This document shows positions 7,355 to 14,401 of a stretch of 28,710 nucleotides of DNA, one piece after another. Below the pieces are notes generated by a model that saw only the letters and a program-made list of their open reading frames with translations, was not told where the DNA came from and ran no database searches. This stretch comes from an uncultured Porphyromonadaceae bacterium (lineage in GTDB: Bacteria > Bacteroidota > Bacteroidia > Bacteroidales > Muribaculaceae). The stretch spans positions 1-28,710 of the forward strand of contig UQLO01000032.1 of NCBI GenBank assembly GCA_900541865.1, read 5' to 3'. Each line of letters starts with the position of its first letter. The stretch's first letter is position 1. Both the position numbers and the translations under genes were made by a program.

Positions 7355-7708
7355 CTAAAACTGGAGAAAATGACCGTAGCAGACTCCCAATATCAAGATG
7401 GTCGTGAATAAAATTTGCACAACCGGCAACATCGGCAGAAATGGAGCGCACGCCACAAACCATTTGGGTTGGTTCTTTTGGAAATTCTTTTCGAACAGAA
7501 TGAACAATACCTCGCCGCTCCATATCATATAGAGGACAATCAAGCAAACACAGAACATAGAAAGTGCTTTGAGAGCTATTTCAAAATCAGTGCCGCAGTC
7601 CGCTGCAAACCCCACAGTGTAAAGAAATAAAAAGAGTGTGCCCAAACTCACCAGAATTTGAATCGACACCATAACTCCTAGCAATATGTACTTAACTTCT
7701 TTATTCAT
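7355..7708 (-). CDS. Small four-helix membrane protein, family member B (putative immunity-type)
   Basis: The protein has 117 residues and about four hydrophobic helices. It shares with 7801-8172, 27612-28016 and 28006-28356 the pattern Y-x-I-W near the end of the third helix and a loop plus fourth helix of the form QPKWFVxxxPxLP-x-P-x-x-Q-I (here from residue 79). No database family is recalled. It is second after the RHS-tip toxin-like gene, separated from family member A by 92 bases that include a 60-base repeat. Small membrane proteins directly behind polymorphic toxin genes are often immunity proteins, so that role is inferred, not shown. It is AT-rich compared with the housekeeping genes. 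Confidence 0.7.
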   Translation of the reverse strand: MNKEVKYILLGVMVSIQILVSLGTLFLFLYTVGFAADCGTDFEIALKALSMFCVCLIVLYMIWSGEVLFILFEKNFQKNQPKWFVACAPFLPMLPVVQILFTTILILGVCYGHFLQF

Positions 7709-7717
7709 AGCTGACTT

Positions 7718-7777
7718 TTGGTTGTGATTATTTCGATGCTACTGTTCGCCATAGCAGTCGGAGGAGAGATTGAACAA
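7718..7777. repeat. 60-bp linker repeat, copy 1
   Basis: The segment is 58/60 identical to 28445-28504. In both places it lies between two genes of the same small membrane protein family, in the same orientation. It has no open frame matching either neighbour. Confidence 0.95.
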
Positions 7778-7800
7778 TCTTAATGATGTGCTTGGCGCAT

Positions 7801-8172
7801 CTAATACGTGTAGAGGTAGATGTCGGGAATGCAGCGGAATATGATTCGGAGGAGGATTCTGATCTGAATGACGGGCAAAGGCAGCAGTACCGGGCACACC
7901 CAGACGAACCATTTCGGCTGCTTGCGATGATAGCCGGTGGCCCTCAGGACCATAATGTACTCCAAAGCCCAAATGACATATAAACCCTCAATGATGAAAA
8001 AAGAGTTTATGTATTCCAATAAACTTATTGCCAATTCAGTTTCGTGAGTATGGATGGCAAGACCGAAGGATACAATAATAACAAACATCCAAGACATGCT
8101 CATCCAGAGTTGCAGCGGAATAGCCACGCTTAAAAGAACATACTTCAGCGCTTTCTTAATTGTCAGAGCCAT
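7801..8172 (-). CDS. Small four-helix membrane protein, family member A (putative immunity to the RHS-tip toxin)
   Basis: The protein has 123 residues and four predicted helices (about 10-25, 27-41, 50-75, 88-110). The family signature is YVIWALEYIMVLRATGYHRK followed by QPKWFVWVCPVLLPLPVIQI. The end CIPDIYLYTY is nearly repeated in the partial gene at the right edge of the window. The ATG at 8172 is used; a TTG three codons upstream is possible. It overlaps the 3' end of the RHS-tip gene by 17 bases, the tight coupling expected for a toxin-immunity pair. The function is inferred from position. Confidence 0.75.
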   Translation of the reverse strand: MALTIKKALKYVLLSVAIPLQLWMSMSWMFVIIVSFGLAIHTHETELAISLLEYINSFFIIEGLYVIWALEYIMVLRATGYHRKQPKWFVWVCPVLLPLPVIQIRILLRIIFRCIPDIYLYTY

Positions 8173-9247
8173 GGGAACCAATCTTTAGTATTTTTTTTAA
8201 TCGATTCAATATATAATTCGCATCCTGACCTTTTTCGAATCCATACCGTTCCGCTTTTTGAGTAGATGGGCCCTCCTCTTCAATATGACGAAAATCGCCT
8301 TGAACAAAATCGAATATTAATCTTGCGGACGGCCAACTAAACCCATAAAAACCAGCTATATATCCGGCCCCCATATTTCCAATGTCTCGAGCCGAAGAAA
8401 TAATTATTACGTCACCTTCGGTATCAATCTGCATTCCTCGATAGATATCAAGTTTCTCATTCGGTCCTCTGACAACGGTTTCAAAATTAGTTACCTTGAA
8501 GTCATATAATTTTCCGCTGGTTGCGTTTAGCCCATATTCTATTAGATTCGGAGTTTCGTACCGTATATGGTTCCAGAACAGTATTCCGCTTTGATCGTTC
8601 AAATCAATGATTGAGTTTACTGCTGCAGTAGAATTGTCGGTATTGTAAAAAGATGTGACGGAGGTGGTTTCGCCCAACTTCTTTACGTCACGAAGACCAT
8701 TTTCGCCTTCTTCAACCACATAAACGCCGAGATCCGGATCTTCAATATCCACTGAATGGACTGCATATCGGTCGTTGCCCAAGTCAATAACATTAGTCCT
8801 GTAACCGGTCGGGTCCCAGCCGGTAAGCGGGTTGCCCAGGCAGTAGGTGTAGGGGCCGTTGGCGGTGTCGTCGGTCCACTTGGCGTCGGGGGTGAGGAAA
8901 CGCATGCCGATGGGGTCGTAGATGCGGGCGGCGTTGTCGTACCAGCCCACGCCGTCGCCGTCGATCCATTCCTTGTCCTGGAATATTCTGTCGGTGCGCC
9001 ATGCGCCGGCTACCTTCACGGGCAGGCCGGAAGGATAGAAGAACATATGGGCGGCCATCTGTTTTCTCCCCGTCGAAGGATTGATTTGCACGGTGTTGCG
9101 CACGCTGCCACGGAAGTCGCGCGCATACCATACGTGGGTGCTATCGGCGTAGCTCCAGTGCCCGAAGCCGGTCTGGACGGTGGTGCTCCCTTCCTGCCCG
9201 ACGACGCCAAGCAGAAAAGCTAAAAATATGAGGTGCAGGTTTTTCAT
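8156..9247 (-). CDS. Exported RHS-tip protein with variable C-terminal toxin-like domain
   Basis: The protein has 363 residues. Residues 1-18 look like a signal peptide (MKNLHLIFLAFLLGVVG). Residues 35-150 match the end of an RHS repeat-associated core: YARDFRGSVR, YDNAARIYDPIGMRFLTPDAK, YTYCLGNPLTGWDPTG. After DPTG the sequence changes to AT-rich, lineage-specific DNA. The C-terminal domain has SARDIGNMGAGYIAG, GFSWPSARLIFD and EGPSTQKAERYGFEKG, a pattern resembling polymorphic toxin type 44, recalled from memory and not verified. Full RHS proteins exceed 1000 residues, so this is a stripped tip cassette with its own export signal. The ATG at 9247 is chosen because it opens the signal peptide. 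The next gene overlaps it and may be its immunity gene. Confidence 0.78.
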   Translation of the reverse strand: MKNLHLIFLAFLLGVVGQEGSTTVQTGFGHWSYADSTHVWYARDFRGSVRNTVQINPSTGRKQMAAHMFFYPSGLPVKVAGAWRTDRIFQDKEWIDGDGVGWYDNAARIYDPIGMRFLTPDAKWTDDTANGPYTYCLGNPLTGWDPTGYRTNVIDLGNDRYAVHSVDIEDPDLGVYVVEEGENGLRDVKKLGETTSVTSFYNTDNSTAAVNSIIDLNDQSGILFWNHIRYETPNLIEYGLNATSGKLYDFKVTNFETVVRGPNEKLDIYRGMQIDTEGDVIIISSARDIGNMGAGYIAGFYGFSWPSARLIFDFVQGDFRHIEEEGPSTQKAERYGFEKGQDANYILNRLKKILKIGSHGSDN

Positions 9248-9297
9248 GGTAAATAGGTTGACTTGCATTTGAGGCCAATGGGGGGGGGAGCCGTGCG

Positions 9298-9305
9298 CAA
9301 AGGTA
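9298..9305 (-). promoter_or_regulatory. Likely -7 box for the RHS-tip toxin locus
   Basis: TACCTTTG on the minus strand matches the -7 consensus. The region 19-21 bases upstream is T-rich but lacks TTTG, so this is a partial match. Downstream, before the start codon, the transcript would carry a run of nine C (9280-9288). Confidence 0.5.
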
Positions 9306-9338
9306 TGCCTATTTTGCCGATAAAAAAACTTTTTCCTC

Positions 9339-9365
9339 AAAAAATTAATATGTTATAAAACATAT
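9339..9365 (-). terminator. Intrinsic terminator after the MATE operon
   Basis: On the minus strand ATATGTT and AACATAT (9359-9365 and 9348-9354) form a 7-bp stem with a 4-base loop, followed by TAATTTTTT. It lies 29 bases past the MATE stop and before the RHS-tip promoter. Confidence 0.7.
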
Positions 9366-9393
9366 GTGTTTTGCGGGCACAACATATTCCGGC

Positions 9394-10833
9394 TCACTCT
9401 TCGGAGGGCAGCGGCTGGTCGGCGGAGCTGAGCTTGCGGCCGGGGCGCAACCAGGCGCCGGTGGCCATGCGCCAAAGGAAGATGGCGCCGCGGAAGATGA
9501 GCTCTATGCACATCGCTATCCAGACCCCGCGGAGGCCCATCGTCGGAGCCAGAATGGCCGCAAGGGGGATACGCACAAGCCATATGCTGCCGAAGTTCAT
9601 GATGGCGGGGATGAGGGTGTCGCCAACGCCGACGAAGGCGCCGTAGGCTACTATCGAAGCGGCGTACATGGGCTCGGCGAAAGCTTCGATGCGAAGCACT
9701 TCGATGCCCTGGTCGACTATAGCCTCCACCGGCGACATTATGGCCATCACTTGCGGGGCGAAGACGTACATCACGGCCGCCATGATGGTCATCAGCACCA
9801 CGCCCAAGGCCGTGGTGAGGTGGCAGAACCGCTTCACAAGCGGCAAACGGCCGGCACCATAGGCCTGCCCGCACAGGGTGGTGGCGGCGTCGCCGATGCC
9901 GAAGCCGGGCATATAGCAGAGGCTCTCCGCCGTCACGGCGAAGGCATTTGCGGCGATGGCTACCACGCCCAAGGGCGCCACGATGACGGTGATCATAAGT
10001 TGTGCGCCGCAGAAGATGGCATGCTCGGCAGTCATCGGAACGGCAATGGAGGCTGCCCGGCGGAGCACGGTCCGCGTGGGCCGGTAGCTGCCCGGGCGTC
10101 CTTTGAGGCGCAGTTCGCTCTGACGCCGGCAGAGGTACCACATCATCACGCCGGCGCACACACATTCGGCGCCTACAGTCCCCAACGCGGCCCCAAGCAC
10201 GCCCAGACCGGCTCCCGGAACCGTTATGTCGGCGCCGAAAACGCTCAGAACACGAGTCGGGAAGATGAGGAAGAAGTTTAGGACAACGTCCATGGCGCAC
10301 ATGCCCACGTTGAGCAAGCCCGGCACTTTCATATTGCCCGCGCAGCGTAGCATGCCTCCGGCCAAGTAGTTCATCGTCAGCACAGGCAGGGCGGCGATGA
10401 AAACGGCGAAGTAGACCGATGCGCCCGAGGCGATGTCGTCGCCGGCCCCCAGCCAGTAGGGCAGCCACGGCGCTATGGCCAGGCCGATTGCGGCCATAAC
10501 GGTGCCGAAAACCAGCGAGGCCACTATGCCTTGGCGCAGCACCGAGCGGGCCTGAGTCTCCTCGCGGGCGCCCAGCCGGTGGGCGACCTGCACCGAGAAG
10601 CCCATCGTGGCCATCGAGCACAAACCCCAGAAGAGCCACAGCGAGCTGTTCATCAGCCCGACCGAGGCGCTTTGGTCGGCGCCAAGCCGACCTACCATGG
10701 AGGCGTCGATATACTGCATCAGGATGGTCGACAGCTGCGCCATAATGGCCGGGGCCGACAGCTTGGCCGTCAAGGCAAGCTGCTGGCGAAGGGTCATCCG
10801 TTGTCCGCTTTGTATCTGCTTTATGTCTGCCAT
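9394..10833 (-). CDS. MATE-family efflux transporter
   Basis: The 479-residue, strongly hydrophobic protein has the two-fold repeated MatE layout (about 12 helices). Typical features are an N-terminal LTAKLSAPAIMAQLSTILMQYIDASMVGRLG and the repeat-2 counterpart around MTAEHAIFCGAQLMITVIVAPLG. Family members export cationic drugs or metabolites in exchange for Na+ or H+; the substrate cannot be read from the sequence. It is the last gene of the lipoprotein-pepT-miaA-MATE unit, ten bases after the miaA stop, and is followed by a terminator. Confidence 0.93.
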   Translation of the reverse strand: MADIKQIQSGQRMTLRQQLALTAKLSAPAIMAQLSTILMQYIDASMVGRLGADQSASVGLMNSSLWLFWGLCSMATMGFSVQVAHRLGAREETQARSVLRQGIVASLVFGTVMAAIGLAIAPWLPYWLGAGDDIASGASVYFAVFIAALPVLTMNYLAGGMLRCAGNMKVPGLLNVGMCAMDVVLNFFLIFPTRVLSVFGADITVPGAGLGVLGAALGTVGAECVCAGVMMWYLCRRQSELRLKGRPGSYRPTRTVLRRAASIAVPMTAEHAIFCGAQLMITVIVAPLGVVAIAANAFAVTAESLCYMPGFGIGDAATTLCGQAYGAGRLPLVKRFCHLTTALGVVLMTIMAAVMYVFAPQVMAIMSPVEAIVDQGIEVLRIEAFAEPMYAASIVAYGAFVGVGDTLIPAIMNFGSIWLVRIPLAAILAPTMGLRGVWIAMCIELIFRGAIFLWRMATGAWLRPGRKLSSADQPLPSEE

Positions 10834-10843
10834 TTTTTCGGGG

Positions 10844-11761
10844 TTAATCTGCGGTCAGCGCGCTCTCGATGGCGGCGACGGCCTGGTCGACGGCGCGGGT
10901 CGGGTCGAGCCATATCACATCGGGGTCGCGGGCGAGCCAAGTGAGCTGCTTTTTGGCGTAGACGCGGGTGTTTTTGGCAATTCGGGCTGTGGCTTCCTCC
11001 AGAGTCATCTCGCCCCTGAAGTGGGCCGCCAGCTCCTTGTAGCCCACGGTGTTGAGCGAGTTGAAGTTGCCTCGTGCCAGGGCGGCGCGGGCCTCCTCGA
11101 CCAGTCCGGCGGCCATCATGGCCTCCACGCGGGCGTTGATGCGCGCGAAGAGCTCGGCGCGGGGCCGCTCGATCATCATCTTCACCGCGCGGAAGGGGCG
11201 CTCGGCGCGTCGGCCCGTGCGCAGCGTAGAGTATGGCACTCCTGCCTGCAGGCAGATTTCGACAGCATGCACAACGCGCCGCATATTGGCGCGGTCGACC
11301 TCGGCATAATAGTCCGGGTCGAGCACTTGCAGCTGGGCCAGTACGCTTTCCGGACCGTTGTTGGCCAGCATGGCCAGCACGTAATCCCGCGTAGAGTCGT
11401 CGATGGTCGGCATGAGGTCTATGCCGTTGAGCACGGCATCGACATACATCATCGAGCCGCCGCACATCACCGCCACCCGTCCCCGCTCCCACAGCTGAGG
11501 CAGCAAAGCCAGCACATCCTGCTCGAACTTGGCAGCCGAATAGTATGCATCCAGCGGAAGCCGGCCCACGAAGTGATGGCGCGCCAGCGCCTGCTCCTGC
11601 GGAGTGGGCGCCGCCGTGCCTATGGGGAGGTCGCGGTAGATTTGGCGCGAGTCGGCCGAAATGACATCGGTGCCGTAGCGGCGCGCCAGCTCCACGGCCA
11701 GTCCGGTTTTGCCGGAGGCCGTGGGGCCGGTCACCACTGCCAGTATGCGGCGGTCGCTCAC
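10844..11761 (-). CDS. miaA: tRNA dimethylallyltransferase
   Basis: The 305-residue protein transfers a dimethylallyl group to N6 of A37 in tRNAs that read UNN codons. Visible motifs are the P-loop GPTASGKT (12-19), the DSRQIYRDLPIGTA substrate segment (36-49), the GGSMMYVDA segment (101-109), and the later NTVGYKEL and TRVYAKKQLTW. The start is a GTG at 11761 that overlaps the pepT stop as GTGA. The open frame continues upstream, but only by reading pepT in another frame. The 305-residue length is normal for the family. Confidence 0.95.
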   Translation of the reverse strand: MSDRRILAVVTGPTASGKTGLAVELARRYGTDVISADSRQIYRDLPIGTAAPTPQEQALARHHFVGRLPLDAYYSAAKFEQDVLALLPQLWERGRVAVMCGGSMMYVDAVLNGIDLMPTIDDSTRDYVLAMLANNGPESVLAQLQVLDPDYYAEVDRANMRRVVHAVEICLQAGVPYSTLRTGRRAERPFRAVKMMIERPRAELFARINARVEAMMAAGLVEEARAALARGNFNSLNTVGYKELAAHFRGEMTLEEATARIAKNTRVYAKKQLTWLARDPDVIWLDPTRAVDQAVAAIESALTAD

Positions 11762-12984
11762 CGGGTGCGCTTGCCCACCAGGGCGGCGATCTGCACGATA
11801 ACGTCCGTGGCCTTCTCCATCGAGGGGATGGGCACGAACTCGTAGCGCCCGTGGAAGTTGAGGCCGCCCGCAAAGATATTGGGGCAGGGCAATCCCTTGA
11901 AGCTCAGCTGGGCGCCGTCGGTGCCTCCGCGGATGGGCTGCACCTTGGGCGTCACGCCCGCCAGACGCATGGCCTCTTCGGCGATGTCGACGATGTATTT
12001 CACCGGCTCCACCTTTTCGCGCATGTTGTAGTACTGGTCGCGGATTTCGATCGAGCAGCACTCCGGAAACTCGTTGTTGATTTTGCGGGCCAGATGCTCG
12101 AGCTCCTTCTTGCGGCGTTCGAAGCGGTCGCGGTCGTGGTCGCGGATAATATATGTGAGCACAGTCTTTTCGACAGTGCCTTCCATCGAAACAAGGTGAT
12201 AGAAGCCCTCGTAGTCTTCGGTGTGCTCGGGCGTCTCCCAGCGCGGAAGCATGATTACGAACTGGTTTGCGATGCGCATCGAGTTGATCATCTTGTGCTT
12301 GGCGTAGCCCGGATGAACGTTGCGGCCAACGAATGTCACCTTGGCCACGGCGGCGTTGAAGTTCTCGTACTCCAGCTCGCCGACGGCGCCCCCGTCCATA
12401 GTATATGCCCAGTCGGCGCCGAAGAGGTCTACGTCGAACTTATGTGCGCCCAGCCCGATTTCCTCATCGGGGTTGAAGGCGATGCGTATTTTGCCGTGCT
12501 TGATTTCGGGGTGGTGAAGCAGATAGTCGACGGCGGTGACTATTTCGGCGATGCCCGCTTTGTCGTCGGCGCCCAGGAGCGTATTGCCGTCGGTGACAAT
12601 CAAATCCTGCCCCACGTAGTCGTTGAGCTCGGGGAAGTCGCCGGGCGAGAGCACGATGCCCGCCTCCTTGTTGAGCACGATGTCGCCGCCGGCATACTTC
12701 TCGACGATGCGGGGGTTGACGTGGCGCCCGCTCATATCGGGCGACGTGTCCAGATGGGCGATGAAGCCCACTGTGGGCACATCGGCATCGGTGTTGGCCG
12801 GAAGGGTGGCCATCAGATAGCCGTTGTCGTCGAGGGTGATGTCGGCAAGACCCATCTCCTCGAGCTGTGTGCGCAGATACTCCGCGAACTTCATCTGCCC
12901 GGGTGTGCTCGGGGTCATATTGGTCAGTTCGTCGCTCTGCGTGTCGAACTTGACATAGTTCAAAAACCTGTCTACTAAGGTCAT
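11758..12984 (-). CDS. pepT: Peptidase T (tripeptide aminopeptidase)
   Basis: The 408-residue cytoplasmic M20B metallopeptidase removes the N-terminal residue from tripeptides. Zinc-site residues are visible at H77 and D79 (AHLDT), D140 (LGADDKAG), E174/E175 (PDEEIG), D197 (TMDGGA) and H378 (NFHGRYEF). The GRNVHPGYAKHKMINS segment belongs to the lid/dimer domain. Length is standard. It begins 18 bases after the lipoprotein stop and overlaps miaA by four bases. Confidence 0.96.
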   Translation of the reverse strand: MTLVDRFLNYVKFDTQSDELTNMTPSTPGQMKFAEYLRTQLEEMGLADITLDDNGYLMATLPANTDADVPTVGFIAHLDTSPDMSGRHVNPRIVEKYAGGDIVLNKEAGIVLSPGDFPELNDYVGQDLIVTDGNTLLGADDKAGIAEIVTAVDYLLHHPEIKHGKIRIAFNPDEEIGLGAHKFDVDLFGADWAYTMDGGAVGELEYENFNAAVAKVTFVGRNVHPGYAKHKMINSMRIANQFVIMLPRWETPEHTEDYEGFYHLVSMEGTVEKTVLTYIIRDHDRDRFERRKKELEHLARKINNEFPECCSIEIRDQYYNMREKVEPVKYIVDIAEEAMRLAGVTPKVQPIRGGTDGAQLSFKGLPCPNIFAGGLNFHGRYEFVPIPSMEKATDVIVQIAALVGKRTR

Positions 12985-13002
12985 ATCATGGAAGATTTAG
13001 AA

Positions 13003-13797
13003 TCAGTTCAGCAGACGCCAGGGTATTGCGGCGCGTAGGGGCGTGCCGCCGTTGCCGGCCTCATATATAAAGCGGTAACCCTCAATCTGAAGGCTCTCCA
13101 GAATGTTCTGAACGAAGGGACGAAGCTCGCCGTAGCCTTCGTACTGCGGCTTGAGCAGATTGACGTACTTGCCGGCCAGGCTCGCCTGGGTGAACTCGCG
13201 GTAGTCGGCGGCGCGGCCGAAGCTGAGAGTGTACTGCGCGAAGCCGCCCGTGATGGCGAAAGTGGCGCCCTCGCAGCCGTTGGCCTTGGCGCGAAGGTCG
13301 CCGCACCGGCTGCTCATAATTGCCGAAATATTGGCCTTCACCTCGTTGAAGTTCAGCTCCATGGGGCGAAGGCGCACCAGCTGCTTCAGGCGCGACGATG
13401 ATATAGAGTAGGTGCGTTCGTCGGCGTTGGCATCCTTCAGGGTCAGCTCCAGCGACCCCTGCAGGCGGCCGAGCGCGTTCAGAATGTTGTCCAGGCGTTT
13501 GCCCGTGTGCTCCTTGAGCCAAAAAGCCACGCCGTACTGCACCAGAGCCTCCGTGAGGTCCGGAACAGCCACCTCATCGCCGGCGAAGACAACCTCGACG
13601 GCCAGATTGTTGTCGGAAAGCTCGACGGCAACGCTCTCGAGCAAATCGGTGTTCTCGCTCAGGCGAGCGTACTCCGCGTTGAGAGGCCCGACGTATTCCT
13701 CGATTATTTGACGATCCTGCTTCTCCGTGCCGCACGACAACAGCAGCGCCGGACACAGCATCAGGCATATCAGACTCAGCAAGTAAGTGTGTTTCAT
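13003..13797 (-). CDS. Lipoprotein of unknown function
   Basis: The protein has 264 residues. A lipoprotein signal (MKHTYLLSLICLMLCPALLL, then SC-G with lipidated C22) opens the protein. The rest is a soluble, mixed alpha/beta region with no motif I can name. The ATG at 13797 is set by the signal peptide and lies downstream of a full promoter match. It is the first gene of the unit with pepT, miaA and the MATE transporter. Its grouping with them looks like shared expression, not shared pathway. Confidence 0.8.
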   Translation of the reverse strand: MKHTYLLSLICLMLCPALLLSCGTEKQDRQIIEEYVGPLNAEYARLSENTDLLESVAVELSDNNLAVEVVFAGDEVAVPDLTEALVQYGVAFWLKEHTGKRLDNILNALGRLQGSLELTLKDANADERTYSISSSRLKQLVRLRPMELNFNEVKANISAIMSSRCGDLRAKANGCEGATFAITGGFAQYTLSFGRAADYREFTQASLAGKYVNLLKPQYEGYGELRPFVQNILESLQIEGYRFIYEAGNGGTPLRAAIPWRLLN

Positions 13798-13865
13798 ATC
13801 CGTTAGAGTTAGGTGAGACGCTAAGATTCCGACCGGCGAAGCCTGCCGGAGCCGCCGATACACTG

Positions 13866-13897
13866 CAAAATTAACAAATTTCACCGCCCGCGGCAAA
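13866..13897 (-). promoter_or_regulatory. Promoter for the lipoprotein-pepT-miaA-MATE operon
   Basis: On the minus strand TTTG (13894-13897), 20 bases, TAATTTTG (13866-13873), a full consensus match. The leader is about 60 bases long and GC-rich. Confidence 0.85.
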
Positions 13898-13901
13898 AAA
13901 A

Positions 13902-13933
13902 TTTGCAGGTAAAATATAAAAGCCGTAACTTTG
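13902..13933 (+). promoter_or_regulatory. Promoter for tRNA-Thr
   Basis: TTTG (13902-13905), 20 bases, TAACTTTG (13926-13933) is a full match. It is back to back with the minus-strand promoter: the two -33 boxes are four bases apart. Confidence 0.88.
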
Positions 13934-13967
13934 TAGCCGCAAAAGGGCCTCCGTGCCCGTGCAAACC

Positions 13968-14040
13968 GCCGCAATAGCTCAGTCGGTAGAGCATTTCATT
14001 CGTAACGAAAAGGTCGTGGGTTCGAGTCCCACTCGCGGCT
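13968..14040 (+). tRNA. tRNA-Thr(CGU)
   Basis: The 73-base cloverleaf has D-arm GCTC/GAGC, anticodon loop TTCGTAA with CGT at 14001-14003, and T-arm GTGGG-TTCGAGT-CCCAC. CCA is not encoded. Two mismatches are visible: A-C at the sixth acceptor pair, and A-C at the last anticodon-stem pair. The anticodon reads ACG threonine codons. It stands alone between its own promoter and terminator. Confidence 0.92.
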
Positions 14041-14042
14041 CT

Positions 14043-14071
14043 AAAGCAGAAGCTCCCGCTCCTGCTTTTTT
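14043..14071 (+). terminator. Intrinsic terminator after tRNA-Thr
   Basis: AAAGCAG (14043-14049) pairs with CTGCTTT (14062-14068), and the T-run continues to 14071. It begins three bases after the tRNA. Confidence 0.85.
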
Positions 14072-14144
14072 CATATCCGCCCGCTCCGGCCGCCTCCGGA
14101 ACTTTACACATTTAAAAACGCACGAAATATTGGCGGACGCCCGT

Positions 14145-14210
14145 TCAAAGTATCAGCGGCGCTTTCCAAAGTCTCAATTTGATACTTTGGGCTGAACTTT
14201 GGGGAGCGCC
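14145..14210. repeat. Nested palindromic repeat element, intergenic copy
   Basis: Several inverted pairs overlap. CAAAGTATCA (14146-14155) pairs exactly with 14180-14189. CCAAAGT (14166-14172) pairs with ACTTTGG (14184-14190). GGCGCTTTCCAAAGT (14158-14172) pairs with 14196-14210, with two G-U if transcribed to the right. The pairings are mutually exclusive. The central 25 bases (14166-14190) recur with one change at 15929-15953, inside the fic gene. The rest of 14072-14300 shows no gene. Confidence 0.85.
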
Positions 14211-14306
14211 CCCACCCGAAGCCGAAGCACACCCCTCAAAGAACATTCGCGACCGGGCGCCACCGAGTTTTTAATCGGCAGGTGCACAAATCCGGATTTT
14301 TTTATG

Positions 14307-14314
14307 TACTTTTG
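14307..14314 (+). promoter_or_regulatory. Likely -7 box for the unknown-protein/fic pair
   Basis: TACTTTTG matches TAnnTTTG; no TTTG is found 19-21 bases upstream, so it is a half match. It would give a leader of about 80 bases. Confidence 0.5.
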
Positions 14315-14338
14315 TAACTGAAATATCTCTAAACGGCG

Positions 14339-14392
14339 GAATTGGTGGGAATAGCACTGAACTTCCGGGTAGGGATAAACCCACTTTAATTC
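14339..14392 (+). promoter_or_regulatory. Structured 5' leader hairpin before 14402
   Basis: GAATT (14339-14343) pairs with AATTC (14388-14392), and GTGGG (14345-14349 region) pairs with CCCAC (14380-14384), leaving a loop of about 30 bases. The structure ends nine bases before the ATG, so it could affect translation or RNA stability. No known riboswitch is recognised. Confidence 0.45.
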
Positions 14393-14401
14393 AAAATTAC
14401 C

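Noticed and set aside
7739..7972. Open frame overlapping the end of small membrane protein A and the linker repeat
   Set aside because: It is a shifted-frame reading of gene A DNA; the family signature is in the other frame.
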